From Streptomyces broussonetiae (GTDB taxonomy: Bacteria > Actinomycetota > Actinomycetes > Streptomycetales > Streptomycetaceae), in the NCBI RefSeq assembly GCF_009796285.1, contig NZ_CP047020.1:5642001-5706000 (forward strand): DNA of 64,000 nucleotides. Direction: 5' to 3'. The notes below the pieces were generated by a model. That model worked only from the letters and a program-made list of their open reading frames with translations. It was not told the DNA's origin and searched no databases. The position numbers were made by a program, and so were the translations under genes. The first letter of the stretch is position 1, and every line of letters starts with the position of its first letter. Of this stretch, positions 10,813-18,943 are shown piece after piece.

Positions 10813-12195
10813 ATGATCAGCAGACGAATCGCGTCCCGGGGTGTCGCGGCGCTGCTCGCCGCAGCCACCGCCCTCCCGACGGCAGAAACCGCCGTGGCCG
10901 CCGCGCCGTCCGCCCCCACCACCACGGTTTCCGCCCACGCACCTGGTTCTGCCTCGGCACCTGGGTCCGTCCTCGCGCGCGGTTCTTCCTTCGCGTCCGG
11001 TGCTGCCTCCGCGCCTGGTTCTGCCCCCGCGCCCGGCCTCGCCTCAGCATCTGGCTCTGCCCCGGCATCCGGGTCTGTCCCGGCGCGCGGTTCCGCCTCC
11101 GCGCCCGGTTCTGCCCCGGCATCCGGTGTTGGCCCCGCGCCCGGCCGCGCATCCGCATCCGGGCCCGCCCCCTCGTCCGAGCCCACCTCGGCATCCGTGT
11201 TCGGACTCGCGTCCGAGCCCGTTCCGGCATCCGTGTTCGAGCCCGCCCCGGCATCCGTGTTCGGCCCCGTATCCGAGTCCGTCTCGGTACCCGCGCTCGG
11301 CTCCGCATCCGGCCCCGTGCTGGGTCTCGCGTCCGAGCCCGCCCCGGCATCCGCGCCCGGCCGCGCGCCCGCTCCCGTATCCGGCCCTGCCCCCGGCCCC
11401 GCCCCCGTGCCCGGCCCCGCGCCCGAGTTGGTGCCGGGTGCTGCCCCCGGGGACGGGCAGTTCTGGGAGGCCGGCACTCCCGACCAGGCGCTGCCGCCGA
11501 CGGTGTACACGCCGCCCCTGCGCGAGGACCGTATCGAGCCGAAGAAGGCGTCGGCGGGGGCGTACGACCTCATCGAGTACGTGCCGCTCGCCGACGCCGC
11601 CGCCAAGGTGGCGTGCAGCAAGCGGACCGGGCCGTACCAGCGGCAGGTGGAGCGCTGGCTGAAGCTGCGCGTGGACGGCAAGCAGTCCGCCGCCGACTGC
11701 AGGGCCGTCCGCGCCTTCCAGCTCAGGCACGGGATCAAGCCCGCGAGCGGGTTCGCCGGGCCGGTCACCTGGTCGACGATGATGCTGGTCTCGGCCAGAA
11801 GGAATCCGAACGCGGCGAGGAAGTGCCCCGTCCGGTCGTACACCGTCGCCTGTGTCGATCTGGACCGGCAGCTCACCTGGGTGCAGAAGGGCTCCAAGGT
11901 GGTCTTCGGGCCGGTGCCGATGCGCAGCGGACGCAGGGGGCACCCCACCCGCAAGGGCTGGCACACCATCTACTGGCGGCACAAGAACCATGTGTCCACC
12001 CTGTACAACCAGCCCATGCCGTACGCCCAGTTCTTCGACGGCGGCGAGGCCTTCCACGCCGTGTACGGCACCATCTACACCACCGTCGGCTCCTACGGCT
12101 GCGTCAATCTGAGGCTCGGCGACGCGCGCACGCTGTGGAACGTGCTCAAGAAGGGCGACCATGTCTACGTGTGGGGGCGGCGGCCCGGTACCTGA
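10813..12195 (+). CDS. secreted L,D-transpeptidase with low-complexity stalk
   Basis: A 460-residue exported protein. The signal peptide covers residues 1-30. Residues 35-215 are an extreme Ala/Pro/Ser/Gly region built from short degenerate units such as SAPGS and PASVF. Next comes a peptidoglycan-binding-like segment (RQVERWLKLRVDGKQSAADC, around 275-320). The last 120 residues are a YkuD domain with the catalytic motif SYGCVNL near residue 428 and an upstream His in FHAVYG. L,D-transpeptidases make 3-3 cross-links in peptidoglycan. ATG at 10813 is preferred to the TTG four codons upstream. The stalk probably spans the wall. Confidence 0.85.
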   Translation: MISRRIASRGVAALLAAATALPTAETAVAAAPSAPTTTVSAHAPGSASAPGSVLARGSSFASGAASAPGSAPAPGLASASGSAPASGSVPARGSASAPGSAPASGVGPAPGRASASGPAPSSEPTSASVFGLASEPVPASVFEPAPASVFGPVSESVSVPALGSASGPVLGLASEPAPASAPGRAPAPVSGPAPGPAPVPGPAPELVPGAAPGDGQFWEAGTPDQALPPTVYTPPLREDRIEPKKASAGAYDLIEYVPLADAAAKVACSKRTGPYQRQVERWLKLRVDGKQSAADCRAVRAFQLRHGIKPASGFAGPVTWSTMMLVSARRNPNAARKCPVRSYTVACVDLDRQLTWVQKGSKVVFGPVPMRSGRRGHPTRKGWHTIYWRHKNHVSTLYNQPMPYAQFFDGGEAFHAVYGTIYTTVGSYGCVNLRLGDARTLWNVLKKGDHVYVWGRRPGT

Positions 12196-12241
12196 GACTG
12201 CGAAAGGGGCCCGCGCGGCCCTCTGAGACACTGGGGGCGCC

Positions 12242-13411
12242 ATGAGTGAGACAGCAGCTGAGCCGACCGCCCCCCTGCGCGCCCGTGCCGAAATCGATCT
12301 GGGCGCCCTGCGCGCCAATGTGCGGGCCCTGCGCGCCCGGACGCCGGGCGCGGCCCTGATGGCCGTCGTCAAGTCCGACGGGTACGGCCACGGGGCGGTG
12401 CCGTGTGCCCGCGCGGCTCTCGCGGCGGGCGCGACCTGGCTCGGCACGGCCACGCCCGAGGAGGCCCTGGCGCTGCGCGCGGCCGGGCTGCCGGGCCCGA
12501 TCCTGTGCTGGCTGTGGGTGCCCGGCGGGCCCTGGCGGCAGGCGATCGAGGCCGGCATCGACGTGTCCCTGAGCGGGATGTGGGCCCTGCGGGAGGCCGT
12601 GGCGGCGGCCCGCGCGGCCGGGCGGCCCGCGCGCGTGCAGCTCAAGGCCGACACCGGGCTCGGCCGCAACGGCTGCCAGCCCGGCCCCGACTGGGCGGAA
12701 CTGGTCGGCGAGGCCCTGCGGGCCGAGGCCGAGGGGCTGGTGCGGGTCACCGGCCTGTGGTCGCACTTCGCCTGCGCCGACGAGCCCGGGCATCCGTCCA
12801 TCACCGCCCAGCTCGACCGCTTCCGCGAGATGCTGGCGTACGCCGAGGAGCAGGGCGTGCGCCCCGAGGTGCGGCACATCGCCAACTCGCCCGCCGCGCT
12901 CACCCTTCCCGAGACCCACTTCGACCTCGTCCGCACGGGCATCGCCCTGTACGGCATCTCGCCGAGCCCGGAACTGGGCACGCCGGCCGACTTCGGACTG
13001 CGCCCGGTGATGACGCTCAGCGCCTCGCTGGCCCTGGTCAAACACGTCCCGGGCGGACACGGCGTCTCCTACGGCCACCACTACGTCACGCCCGGCGAGA
13101 CGACTCTCGGCCTGGTGCCCGTGGGGTACGCGGACGGCATCCCGCGACACGCCTCCGGCGCCGGCCCGGTGCTGGTCGACGGCAAGTGGCGTACCGTCGC
13201 CGGGCGGGTCGCCATGGACCAGTTCGTGGTGGACCTCGGCGGGGACGAGCCCGCGGTGGGCAGCGAGGCCGTGCTGTTCGGGCCCGGCGACCGCGGCGAG
13301 CCCACCGCCGAGGACTGGGCGCAGGCCTGCGGCACGATCGCGTACGAAATCGTCACGCGCATCGGAACCCGGGTTCCCCGCGTCTATGTGAACGGGGAAG
13401 AAATCGGGTAA
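12242..13411 (+). CDS. alr: alanine racemase
   Basis: The 389-residue PLP enzyme converts L-Ala to D-Ala for peptidoglycan. The PLP-binding Lys is Lys44 in AVVKSDGYGHG. The catalytic Tyr lies in VSYGHHY about residue 280, and VGYADGIPR and RVAMDQFVVDL follow. Length and domain order (TIM barrel, then beta domain) are normal. It starts 46 bp after the L,D-transpeptidase gene on the same strand, so two wall-related genes sit together. It is followed by a 135-bp gap before the hydrolase. Confidence 0.97.
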   Translation: MSETAAEPTAPLRARAEIDLGALRANVRALRARTPGAALMAVVKSDGYGHGAVPCARAALAAGATWLGTATPEEALALRAAGLPGPILCWLWVPGGPWRQAIEAGIDVSLSGMWALREAVAAARAAGRPARVQLKADTGLGRNGCQPGPDWAELVGEALRAEAEGLVRVTGLWSHFACADEPGHPSITAQLDRFREMLAYAEEQGVRPEVRHIANSPAALTLPETHFDLVRTGIALYGISPSPELGTPADFGLRPVMTLSASLALVKHVPGGHGVSYGHHYVTPGETTLGLVPVGYADGIPRHASGAGPVLVDGKWRTVAGRVAMDQFVVDLGGDEPAVGSEAVLFGPGDRGEPTAEDWAQACGTIAYEIVTRIGTRVPRVYVNGEEIG

Positions 13412-13546
13412 CCGGTCCGGGAGCGGCTCCACGGGCGGTGCGCCGACCTCGGCGCACGGCAGCGCTCCAGCACCACACGAGCATTCTTCGGTTCCATCCC
13501 TTTCACCCACCCGGACGAACTGCAGTACGGCGAAAAGGAGCGGTAC

Positions 13547-14812
13547 GTGAGCGAGAGCAGTGCGGAGGCCGCGGCGGACATCGTCGCCTCGGCGGCCGCC
13601 GCCTCCGCTGCAGCGGCCGGCGGCTGGCGCCGGGCGACCGGCATCGCCGGTGCCGCGATAGGTGTCCTCGCCGCGGGCGCGGCGGCCGGCGTGGCCGTCG
13701 AGCGGATGACGGTGGGGCGCGGCATGCGCCGCAAGGCGCGGCTGGCCCTGGACTCCGCGGGACCCTACGGCACCCTGCGCGGCACCCCGGGCAGGGCGAT
13801 CACCGACGACGGCACGGAGCTGTACTACGAGGTCGACGAGGTCGAGCCCGACACCGGCCCGAATCTCTCCCCGCGCCGGCGCCGGCTCTTCGGCCGCAAG
13901 GCCCCCGCCCCGGTCACCGTCGTCTTCAGCCACGGCTACTGCCTCAACCAGGACTCCTGGCACTTCCAGCGCGCGGCCCTGCGCGGGGTCGTACGGACCG
14001 TGCACTGGGACCAGCGCAGCCACGGGCGGTCCGGGCGGGGTGTGGCCCAGGCCCGGGACCGGGTGCCGGTCACGATCGACCAGATCGGCCGGGATCTGAA
14101 GGCCGTGCTCGACGCCGCCGTGCCCGAGGGGCCGATCGTGCTGGTCGGGCACTCGATGGGCGGGATGACGATGATGGCGCTCGCCGCCCAGTACCCGGAG
14201 CTGATCCGGGACCGGGTCGTCGCCACCGCCTTCATCGGCACCTCCTCCGGGCGGCTCGGGGAGGTCGACTTCGGGCTGCCGCTCGCCGGGGTCAACGCGG
14301 TGCGCCGGATCCTGCCGGGCGTGCTCAAGGCGCTCGGGCAGCAGGCGGAGCTGGTGGAGAAGGGGCGCCGGGCCACCGCCGATCTGTTCGCGGGGATCAT
14401 CAAGCGGTACTCGTTCGCCGGGCGGGACGTCGACCCGGCCGTCGAGCGGTTCGCGGAGCGGATGATCGAGTCCACGCCGATCGACGTGGTCGCCGAGTTC
14501 TACCCGGCCTTCACCGACCACGACAAGACCGGGGCGCTCGTCTCGTTCCGGGAGATGCCCGTACTGGTGCTGGCCGGCGTCCAGGATCTGATCACGCCCA
14601 GCGAGCACAGCGAGGTCATCGGCGACCTGCTGCCCGACGCCGAGCTGGTGCTCGTGCCGGACGCCGGGCACCTCGTGATGCTCGAGCGCCCGGAGGTGGT
14701 CACGGACCGCCTCGCGGATCTGCTCACCCGCGCGGGCGCGGTGCCGGCAGGAGCTACGGTTAGTGGCTATGGAACGACCGGCAGCACCAGCAGTACCGCA
14801 GGACCCCGCTGA
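13547..14812 (+). CDS. alpha/beta hydrolase, membrane-anchored
   Basis: A 421-residue protein starting at GTG with AAAAGGAG about 10 nt upstream. An Ala-rich N-terminus is followed by a hydrophobic segment at about residues 31-51, probably a membrane anchor or uncleaved signal. The alpha/beta hydrolase core has an oxyanion region HGYC near 126, WDQRSHGRS near 157, and the nucleophile elbow GHSMGG near 204. The final acid/base pair is in GVQDLITP and DAGHLVML. Substrate unknown. Its 3' end overlaps tsaE by 44 bp. The gene sits between alr and tsaE, as in other Streptomyces. Confidence 0.88.
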   Translation: MSESSAEAAADIVASAAAASAAAAGGWRRATGIAGAAIGVLAAGAAAGVAVERMTVGRGMRRKARLALDSAGPYGTLRGTPGRAITDDGTELYYEVDEVEPDTGPNLSPRRRRLFGRKAPAPVTVVFSHGYCLNQDSWHFQRAALRGVVRTVHWDQRSHGRSGRGVAQARDRVPVTIDQIGRDLKAVLDAAVPEGPIVLVGHSMGGMTMMALAAQYPELIRDRVVATAFIGTSSGRLGEVDFGLPLAGVNAVRRILPGVLKALGQQAELVEKGRRATADLFAGIIKRYSFAGRDVDPAVERFAERMIESTPIDVVAEFYPAFTDHDKTGALVSFREMPVLVLAGVQDLITPSEHSEVIGDLLPDAELVLVPDAGHLVMLERPEVVTDRLADLLTRAGAVPAGATVSGYGTTGSTSSTAGPR

Positions 14813-15290
14813 GACCCGGCTGACGATCACCTCTCCCGAGCAGATGCGCGAGCTGGGCCGCCACCTGGCCAAGCTGCTGCGCGCGGGCGACCTCGTGATG
14901 CTCAGCGGCGAGCTGGGCGCGGGCAAGACCACGCTGACCCGCGGGCTCGGCGAGGGCCTGGGCGTGCGGGGCGCGGTCACCTCGCCGACCTTCGTGATCG
15001 CCCGGGTGCACCCCTCCCTCGGCGACGGCCCGCCCCTGGTCCACGTCGACGCCTACCGGCTCGGCGGCGGTCTGGACGAGATGGAGGACCTGGACCTCGA
15101 CGTCTCGCTCTCCGACTCGGTGATCGTCGTGGAGTGGGGCGAGGGCAAGGTCGAGGAGCTGACCGAGGACCGGCTCCAGGTCGTCATCCACCGCGCCGTC
15201 GGCGACACCACCGACGAGGTACGGCACGTCACGCTGGCCGGGCTGGGGGAGCGCTGGGCGGAAGCCGGCCTGGAGACGCTGACCGCCTGA
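14769..15290 (+). CDS. tsaE: tRNA t6A synthesis ATPase TsaE
   Basis: A 173-residue P-loop protein needed to make N6-threonylcarbamoyl-adenosine in tRNAs that read ANN codons. The Walker A motif is GELGAGKTTLTRG, followed by SPTFVIAR and the VHVDAYRL segment typical of the family. The ATG at 14769 lies inside the 3' end of the hydrolase gene. TACGGT ends 7 nt before it, so it may have its own internal promoter and a leaderless message; GTG at 14763 is an alternative. It works with TsaB and TsaD, encoded about 1-2 kb downstream. Confidence 0.95.
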   Translation: MERPAAPAVPQDPAETRLTITSPEQMRELGRHLAKLLRAGDLVMLSGELGAGKTTLTRGLGEGLGVRGAVTSPTFVIARVHPSLGDGPPLVHVDAYRLGGGLDEMEDLDLDVSLSDSVIVVEWGEGKVEELTEDRLQVVIHRAVGDTTDEVRHVTLAGLGERWAEAGLETLTA

Positions 15291-15395
15291 CCGGCACCGG
15301 CGGTCCGGGACCGCCCGACCGGCATCAGGATTCCGACAGGCCGTCGGGAACATGTTGCGCAGGGCGTCCCGGGCGTGGTCACATGGTATCCAGCC

Positions 15396-15419
15396 CGTGG
15401 TTAGGTGTGCCTAACCACG
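15396..15419. promoter_or_regulatory. iron-box-like palindrome (DmdR/DtxR type)
   Basis: CGTGGTTAGG (15396-15405) and CCTAACCACG (15410-15419) are perfect 10-bp arms around TGTG. Read from 15401, the sequence matches the DtxR-family box TTAGGTTAGCCTAACCTAA at 14 of 19 positions, including 14 of the first 16. It lies 17 bp before the AGGAGG ribosome-binding site of the small gene at 15447, where a bound repressor would block transcription. Confidence 0.55.
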
Positions 15420-15446
15420 CCCGCCCCCGCACCTCAGGAGGCGTCC

Positions 15447-15671
15447 ATGACCGCACCCAGCCCCACCGGGGTCTCCATGCGCGACCTGCTGGCGTCGTGC
15501 GCGGCGGCGGACGCGATCTCGAGACCGCCGGGCCCCGAGGAGCGCCCCGAAGCGGCGCGGGGACCCGCCGTACCCCCGGCTGCCGCCGCGTGTGCGCGAG
15601 CGGACACGACGGGCCCGCAGCCGAACGACGGGCCTGCCACGGCGCCCCCCACGCCGCGTGCTGCCGCCTAG
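15447..15671 (+). CDS. small Ala/Pro-rich hypothetical protein
   Basis: A predicted 74-residue protein beginning MTAPSPTGVSMRDLLASC. The first 25 residues look structured (MRDLLASCAAADAIS), while the rest is Ala/Pro-rich and probably disordered. AGGAGG at 15436-15441 stands 5 nt before the ATG, which decides this start over an upstream in-frame GTG. The gene is directly behind an iron-box-like palindrome, so it may respond to iron. No function is recognised. Its stop codon overlaps that of the convergent minus-strand gene by 4 bp. Confidence 0.6.
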   Translation: MTAPSPTGVSMRDLLASCAAADAISRPPGPEERPEAARGPAVPPAAAACARADTTGPQPNDGPATAPPTPRAAA

Positions 15672-16228
15672 CGGATCACCACGACCGGCAGCCCGATCGT
15701 CCCGAACCTCCACATCGCGTCCCCGTCCGCCCGGCTCTCCCGGATGCCCCCGGTCCTCATGCCCGGGTCGACCGGGGTGTGTGCGTTCTCGGTCAGCGCG
15801 GCGCTGAATCCGACCGCCAGTCCGTCGACGCTGGTGAACCGCACGACATGCTCGACCGGTGTCCCGTCGGTGCCGGTGACGGCGCTCGAGCGGGAGGTGA
15901 CCCAGTACGAGCCGGGCAGCGGGTCGATGGTGCCCGGGGTCACCCTGAAGGTGCGCTCCACCTGGTTCGAAGCGCTGACCAGCCAGACCCGGTCGTCGTC
16001 CAGCGAGTACACGATCCGTTCACCCGCGCCGGAGCCGCTCGGCAGGGCCGTCGGATGGCGGCTGTCCCGGGGCGCCTTGCTGGCGGTGACCGAGGGAGAC
16101 GCGCTCACCCCGGGCGCGCCGGGCCCACCCGCCGGTGTACTCACCCGGGCCTGGTAGGCGAGGAAGCCTACGGCGCCGACGGCCACCACGGTGAGGCCGA
16201 CCACGATTCCCGAGCTGGTCCGTGCCAC
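15668..16228 (-). CDS. membrane protein with Cys-less L,D-transpeptidase-like domain
   Basis: A 186-residue protein with one N-terminal membrane segment (about residues 7-27, GIVVGLTVVAVGAVGFLAY), a Ser/Pro/Ala linker to about 65, and an extracytoplasmic domain. The end of that domain, GMRTGGIRESRADGDAMWRF followed by GLPVVVIR, resembles the last part of YkuD domains, where SHGCIR is normal. Here the Cys position reads Gly, so transpeptidase activity is unlikely. GTG at 16228 is chosen over a much longer frame because it starts the membrane segment and has AGAGGTGG just upstream. It is divergent from tsaB. Confidence 0.7.
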   Translation of the reverse strand: MARTSSGIVVGLTVVAVGAVGFLAYQARVSTPAGGPGAPGVSASPSVTASKAPRDSRHPTALPSGSGAGERIVYSLDDDRVWLVSASNQVERTFRVTPGTIDPLPGSYWVTSRSSAVTGTDGTPVEHVVRFTSVDGLAVGFSAALTENAHTPVDPGMRTGGIRESRADGDAMWRFGTIGLPVVVIR

Positions 16229-16341
16229 GTGCGCCCACCTCTGCTTCGTGCGATATGTCGTACTTCGTACAGACCGTAGCAGTCGGTGACCGTCCGACCC
16301 GGACGGCGATGCGCGAGGCGCGGGCGCCGTAGGCTGTTCGC

Positions 16342-16998
16342 GTGCTCTTGCTCGCTCTGGATACCGCAACACCCGCCGTCACCGTCGCGCTGCACGACGG
16401 CACGGACGTCATCGCCTCGTCGAGCCAGGTGGACGCGCGCCGGCACGGAGAGCTGCTGCTGCCGGCCGTCGACCGGGTTCTCGCCGAGGCCGGGCTCACG
16501 CTGGCCGAGGTCACCGGCATCGTCGTCGGCGTCGGGCCCGGTCCCTACACCGGCCTGCGCGTCGGCCTGATGACCGCGGACACCTTCGGTCTGGCACTCG
16601 GCGTCCCGGTGCACGGCGTGTGCACGCTGGACGGCCTCGCCTACGCCGCCGACATCGAGAAGGGCCCCTTCGTCGTGGCGACCGACGCCCGGCGCAAGGA
16701 GGTCTACTGGGCGACGTACGCCGACTCGAGAACCCGGCTGACCGGCCCGGCCGTGGACCGCCCGGCGGACATCGCCGAGCAGGTCGCGGGCCTTCCGGCC
16801 GTCGGCGCGGGCGCGCTGCTCTACCCGGACACGTTCCCGCAGGTCCACGAGCCCGAGCACGTCACGGCCGCCGCCCTCGCCGCGCTGGCCGTGGAGAGAC
16901 TGGCCGCCGGCGAGGAGCTGCCGGCGGCCCGGCCGCTGTACCTGCGCCGTCCGGATGCCCAGGTACCCAAGAACTACAAGGTGGTCACACCGAAGTGA
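16342..16998 (+). CDS. tsaB: tRNA t6A synthesis protein TsaB
   Basis: A 218-residue ASKHA-fold protein that acts as scaffold partner of TsaD in t6A synthesis. The N-terminus LLALDTATPAVTVALHDG and the GVGPGPYTGLRVGLMTA loop are diagnostic. GTG at 16342 follows TAGGCT (16330-16335) by 6 nt, so the message is probably leaderless. The stop overlaps the start of rimI by 4 bp (GTGA). Confidence 0.95.
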   Translation: MLLLALDTATPAVTVALHDGTDVIASSSQVDARRHGELLLPAVDRVLAEAGLTLAEVTGIVVGVGPGPYTGLRVGLMTADTFGLALGVPVHGVCTLDGLAYAADIEKGPFVVATDARRKEVYWATYADSRTRLTGPAVDRPADIAEQVAGLPAVGAGALLYPDTFPQVHEPEHVTAAALAALAVERLAAGEELPAARPLYLRRPDAQVPKNYKVVTPK

Positions 16999-17570
16999 CC
17001 GTACGACTGCGCGAGATGCGCTGGTGGGACATCGACCAGGTCCTGGAGCTGGAGAAGAACCTGTTCCCCGAGGACACCTGGTCCCGGGGCATGTTCTGGT
17101 CCGAGCTGGCCCACGCCCGGGGCGCGGGGGCCACCCGCCGCTACCTCGTGGCCCAGGACGAGTCGGACGAGACCGGAGGGGCCGCCGAGGCCGGTGGGAC
17201 CGGTGAGACCAGAGGGACCGGCCGGATCGTCGGGTACGCGGGCCTCGCCTCCTCCGGCGACCAGGCCGACGTCCAGACCATCGCCGTCGCCCGCGGCCTC
17301 CAGGGCACCGGCCTCGGCGGCCGGCTGCTGGCCGAGCTGCTGCGTGCGGCGACCGCGTTCGAGTGCCACGAGGTGCTGCTCGAGTGCCGGGTCGACAACG
17401 TCGCCGCCCAGAAGCTGTACGAGCGCTTCGGCTTCGAGCCCATCGGCTTCCGGCGCGGCTACTACCAGCCGGGCAACGTGGACGCCCTGGTCATGCGCCT
17501 GACCACAGCATCCGACAGCGGCTCCGCCGCGGGTTCCGCATCAGAACAAGGAACAGAGAACAATGGCTGA
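16995..17570 (+). CDS. rimI: ribosomal-protein-alanine N-acetyltransferase
   Basis: A 191-residue GNAT-family enzyme. RimI acetylates the N-terminal Ala of ribosomal protein S18 in E. coli; the actinobacterial substrates are less certain. The acetyl-CoA loop reads VARGLQGTGLGGRLLAELL around residue 110, followed by LLECRVDNVAAQKLYERFGF, typical of RimI. A Gly/Glu/Thr-rich insert lies near residues 58-75, and a Ser/Ala tail ends the protein. It is translationally coupled to tsaB (4-bp overlap) and tsaD (8-bp overlap), an arrangement shared with mycobacteria. Confidence 0.92.
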   Translation: MTVRLREMRWWDIDQVLELEKNLFPEDTWSRGMFWSELAHARGAGATRRYLVAQDESDETGGAAEAGGTGETRGTGRIVGYAGLASSGDQADVQTIAVARGLQGTGLGGRLLAELLRAATAFECHEVLLECRVDNVAAQKLYERFGFEPIGFRRGYYQPGNVDALVMRLTTASDSGSAAGSASEQGTENNG

Positions 17571-18651
17571 CGAACCCCTCGTCCTCGGCATCGAGACCTC
17601 CTGCGACGAGACCGGCGTCGGCATCGTCCGCGGCACCACCCTGCTGGCGGACGTCGTCGCCTCCAGCGTCGACGAACACGCCCGCTTCGGCGGCGTCGTG
17701 CCCGAGGTCGCCTCCCGCGCGCACCTGGAGGCGATGGTCCCCACCATCGACCGGGCGCTGAAGGAGGCGGGCATCACCGCCAAGGACCTCGACGGCATCG
17801 CCGTCACCGCCGGCCCCGGTCTCGCGGGCGCGCTGCTCGTCGGCGTCTCCGCGGCCAAGGCGTACGCCTACGCCCTCGGCAAGCCCCTGTACGGCGTCAA
17901 CCACCTCGCCTCGCACATCTGCGTCGACCAGCTCGAGCACGGCCCGCTGCCCGAGCCGACGATGGCTCTGCTGGTCTCCGGCGGCCACTCCTCGCTGCTG
18001 CTGTCCGAGGACATCACCTCCGACGTCCGCCCAATGGGCTCGACCATCGACGACGCGGCCGGCGAGGCCTTCGACAAGATCGCCCGGGTGCTGAACCTGG
18101 GCTTCCCCGGCGGCCCGGTCATCGACCGGTACGCGCGCGAGGGCGACCCCGGGGCCATCGCCTTCCCGCGCGGCCTGACCGGCCCGCGCGACCCCGCCTA
18201 CGACTTCTCCTTCTCCGGTCTCAAGACGGCCGTGGCCCGCTGGATCGAGGCCCGGCGCGCGGCCGGCGAGGAGGTCCCGGTCCGTGATGTGGCCGCCTCC
18301 TTCCAGGAAGCCGTCGTGGACGTCCTCACCCGCAAGGCCGTGCGGGCCTGCAAGGACGAGGGCGTCGACCACCTGATGATCGGCGGCGGAGTCGCGGCCA
18401 ACTCCCGGCTGCGCGCCCTCGCCCAGGAGCGCTGCGAGGCGGCCGGTATCCGGCTGCGCGTTCCGCGCCCCAAGCTGTGCACGGACAACGGCGCGATGGT
18501 GGCCGCGCTGGGCGCCGAGATGGTCGCCCGCAACCGCTCGGCCTCCAGCTGGGACCTGTCGGCCGACTCCTCGCTGCCGGTGACCGACCCGCATGTGCCC
18601 GGCACCCACGACCACGTGCACGAGGTCAGCAAGGAGAACCTGTACCGGTGA
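17563..18651 (+). CDS. tsaD: tRNA N6-threonylcarbamoyltransferase TsaD
   Basis: The 362-residue catalytic subunit transfers threonylcarbamoyl to A37 of tRNA. LGIETSCDETGVG at the N-terminus, the metal-binding HLASHIC (HxxxH) near residue 114, LVSGGHSSLLL, and GGGVAANSRLR with PKLCTDNGAM are all present. The last 25 residues form a charged His/Asp tail. Overlapping ends couple it to rimI upstream and to a small gene downstream. Confidence 0.97.
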   Translation: MADEPLVLGIETSCDETGVGIVRGTTLLADVVASSVDEHARFGGVVPEVASRAHLEAMVPTIDRALKEAGITAKDLDGIAVTAGPGLAGALLVGVSAAKAYAYALGKPLYGVNHLASHICVDQLEHGPLPEPTMALLVSGGHSSLLLSEDITSDVRPMGSTIDDAAGEAFDKIARVLNLGFPGGPVIDRYAREGDPGAIAFPRGLTGPRDPAYDFSFSGLKTAVARWIEARRAAGEEVPVRDVAASFQEAVVDVLTRKAVRACKDEGVDHLMIGGGVAANSRLRALAQERCEAAGIRLRVPRPKLCTDNGAMVAALGAEMVARNRSASSWDLSADSSLPVTDPHVPGTHDHVHEVSKENLYR

Positions 18652-18905
18652 CCGTCGCGCTGATGTGGGAGGCCCGGGCCGTGGCCGGCCGGGGTGCGCA
18701 GCTGCTCGCCTGGGTGCGGGAACAGGCCCTCGCCGACGAACCGTTGCGCCGGGAGACCCTGCGTGCGCCGCAGGACCGGGTACTGGTCATCACCTGGTGG
18801 GACGCGCCGTACGACGCCGAGCTTCCCGAACTGCCGGAGCCGGAACCGGAGTTGGCGACCCGGGCCGTGCACCGCTGGCGGTTCGAGGCGGTGGCCGAGG
18901 GCTGA
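18648..18905 (+). CDS. small conserved-type hypothetical protein
   Basis: An 85-residue protein whose GTG start overlaps the tsaD stop by 4 bp. It reads TVALMWEARAVAGRGAQLLAW at the start and has a Trp-rich middle, VLVITWWDAPYDAELPELP, with an acidic Pro/Glu stretch. No membrane segment is visible. The tight coupling suggests co-translation with tsaD and perhaps a related role. I do not recognise the family, though the composition fits small ABM-type or similar alpha/beta folds. Confidence 0.7.
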   Translation: MTVALMWEARAVAGRGAQLLAWVREQALADEPLRRETLRAPQDRVLVITWWDAPYDAELPELPEPEPELATRAVHRWRFEAVAEG

Positions 18906-18907
18906 GG

Positions 18908-18937
18908 TTGAAGTGTCCGGCCGGACTGCGCTATGAT
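18908..18937 (+). promoter_or_regulatory. strong housekeeping promoter
   Basis: TTGAAG (18908-18913), an 18-bp spacer, and TATGAT (18932-18937) form one of the best housekeeping-type promoters in the window. It starts just after the stop of the small gene and points into a 190-bp stretch with no credible protein gene that ends in a perfect terminator. Confidence 0.7.
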
Positions 18938-18943
18938 CACCAC

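Noticed and set aside
9138..11969. 943-codon minus-strand open frame opposite the nnr and L,D-transpeptidase genes
   Set aside because: It lies wholly antisense to two well-supported genes, has no domain, and consists of Arg/Pro/Gly/Ala low-complexity sequence as expected from high third-position GC.
12146..14980. 944-codon minus-strand open frame opposite alr and the hydrolase
   Set aside because: Covers two good plus-strand genes and shows no motif.
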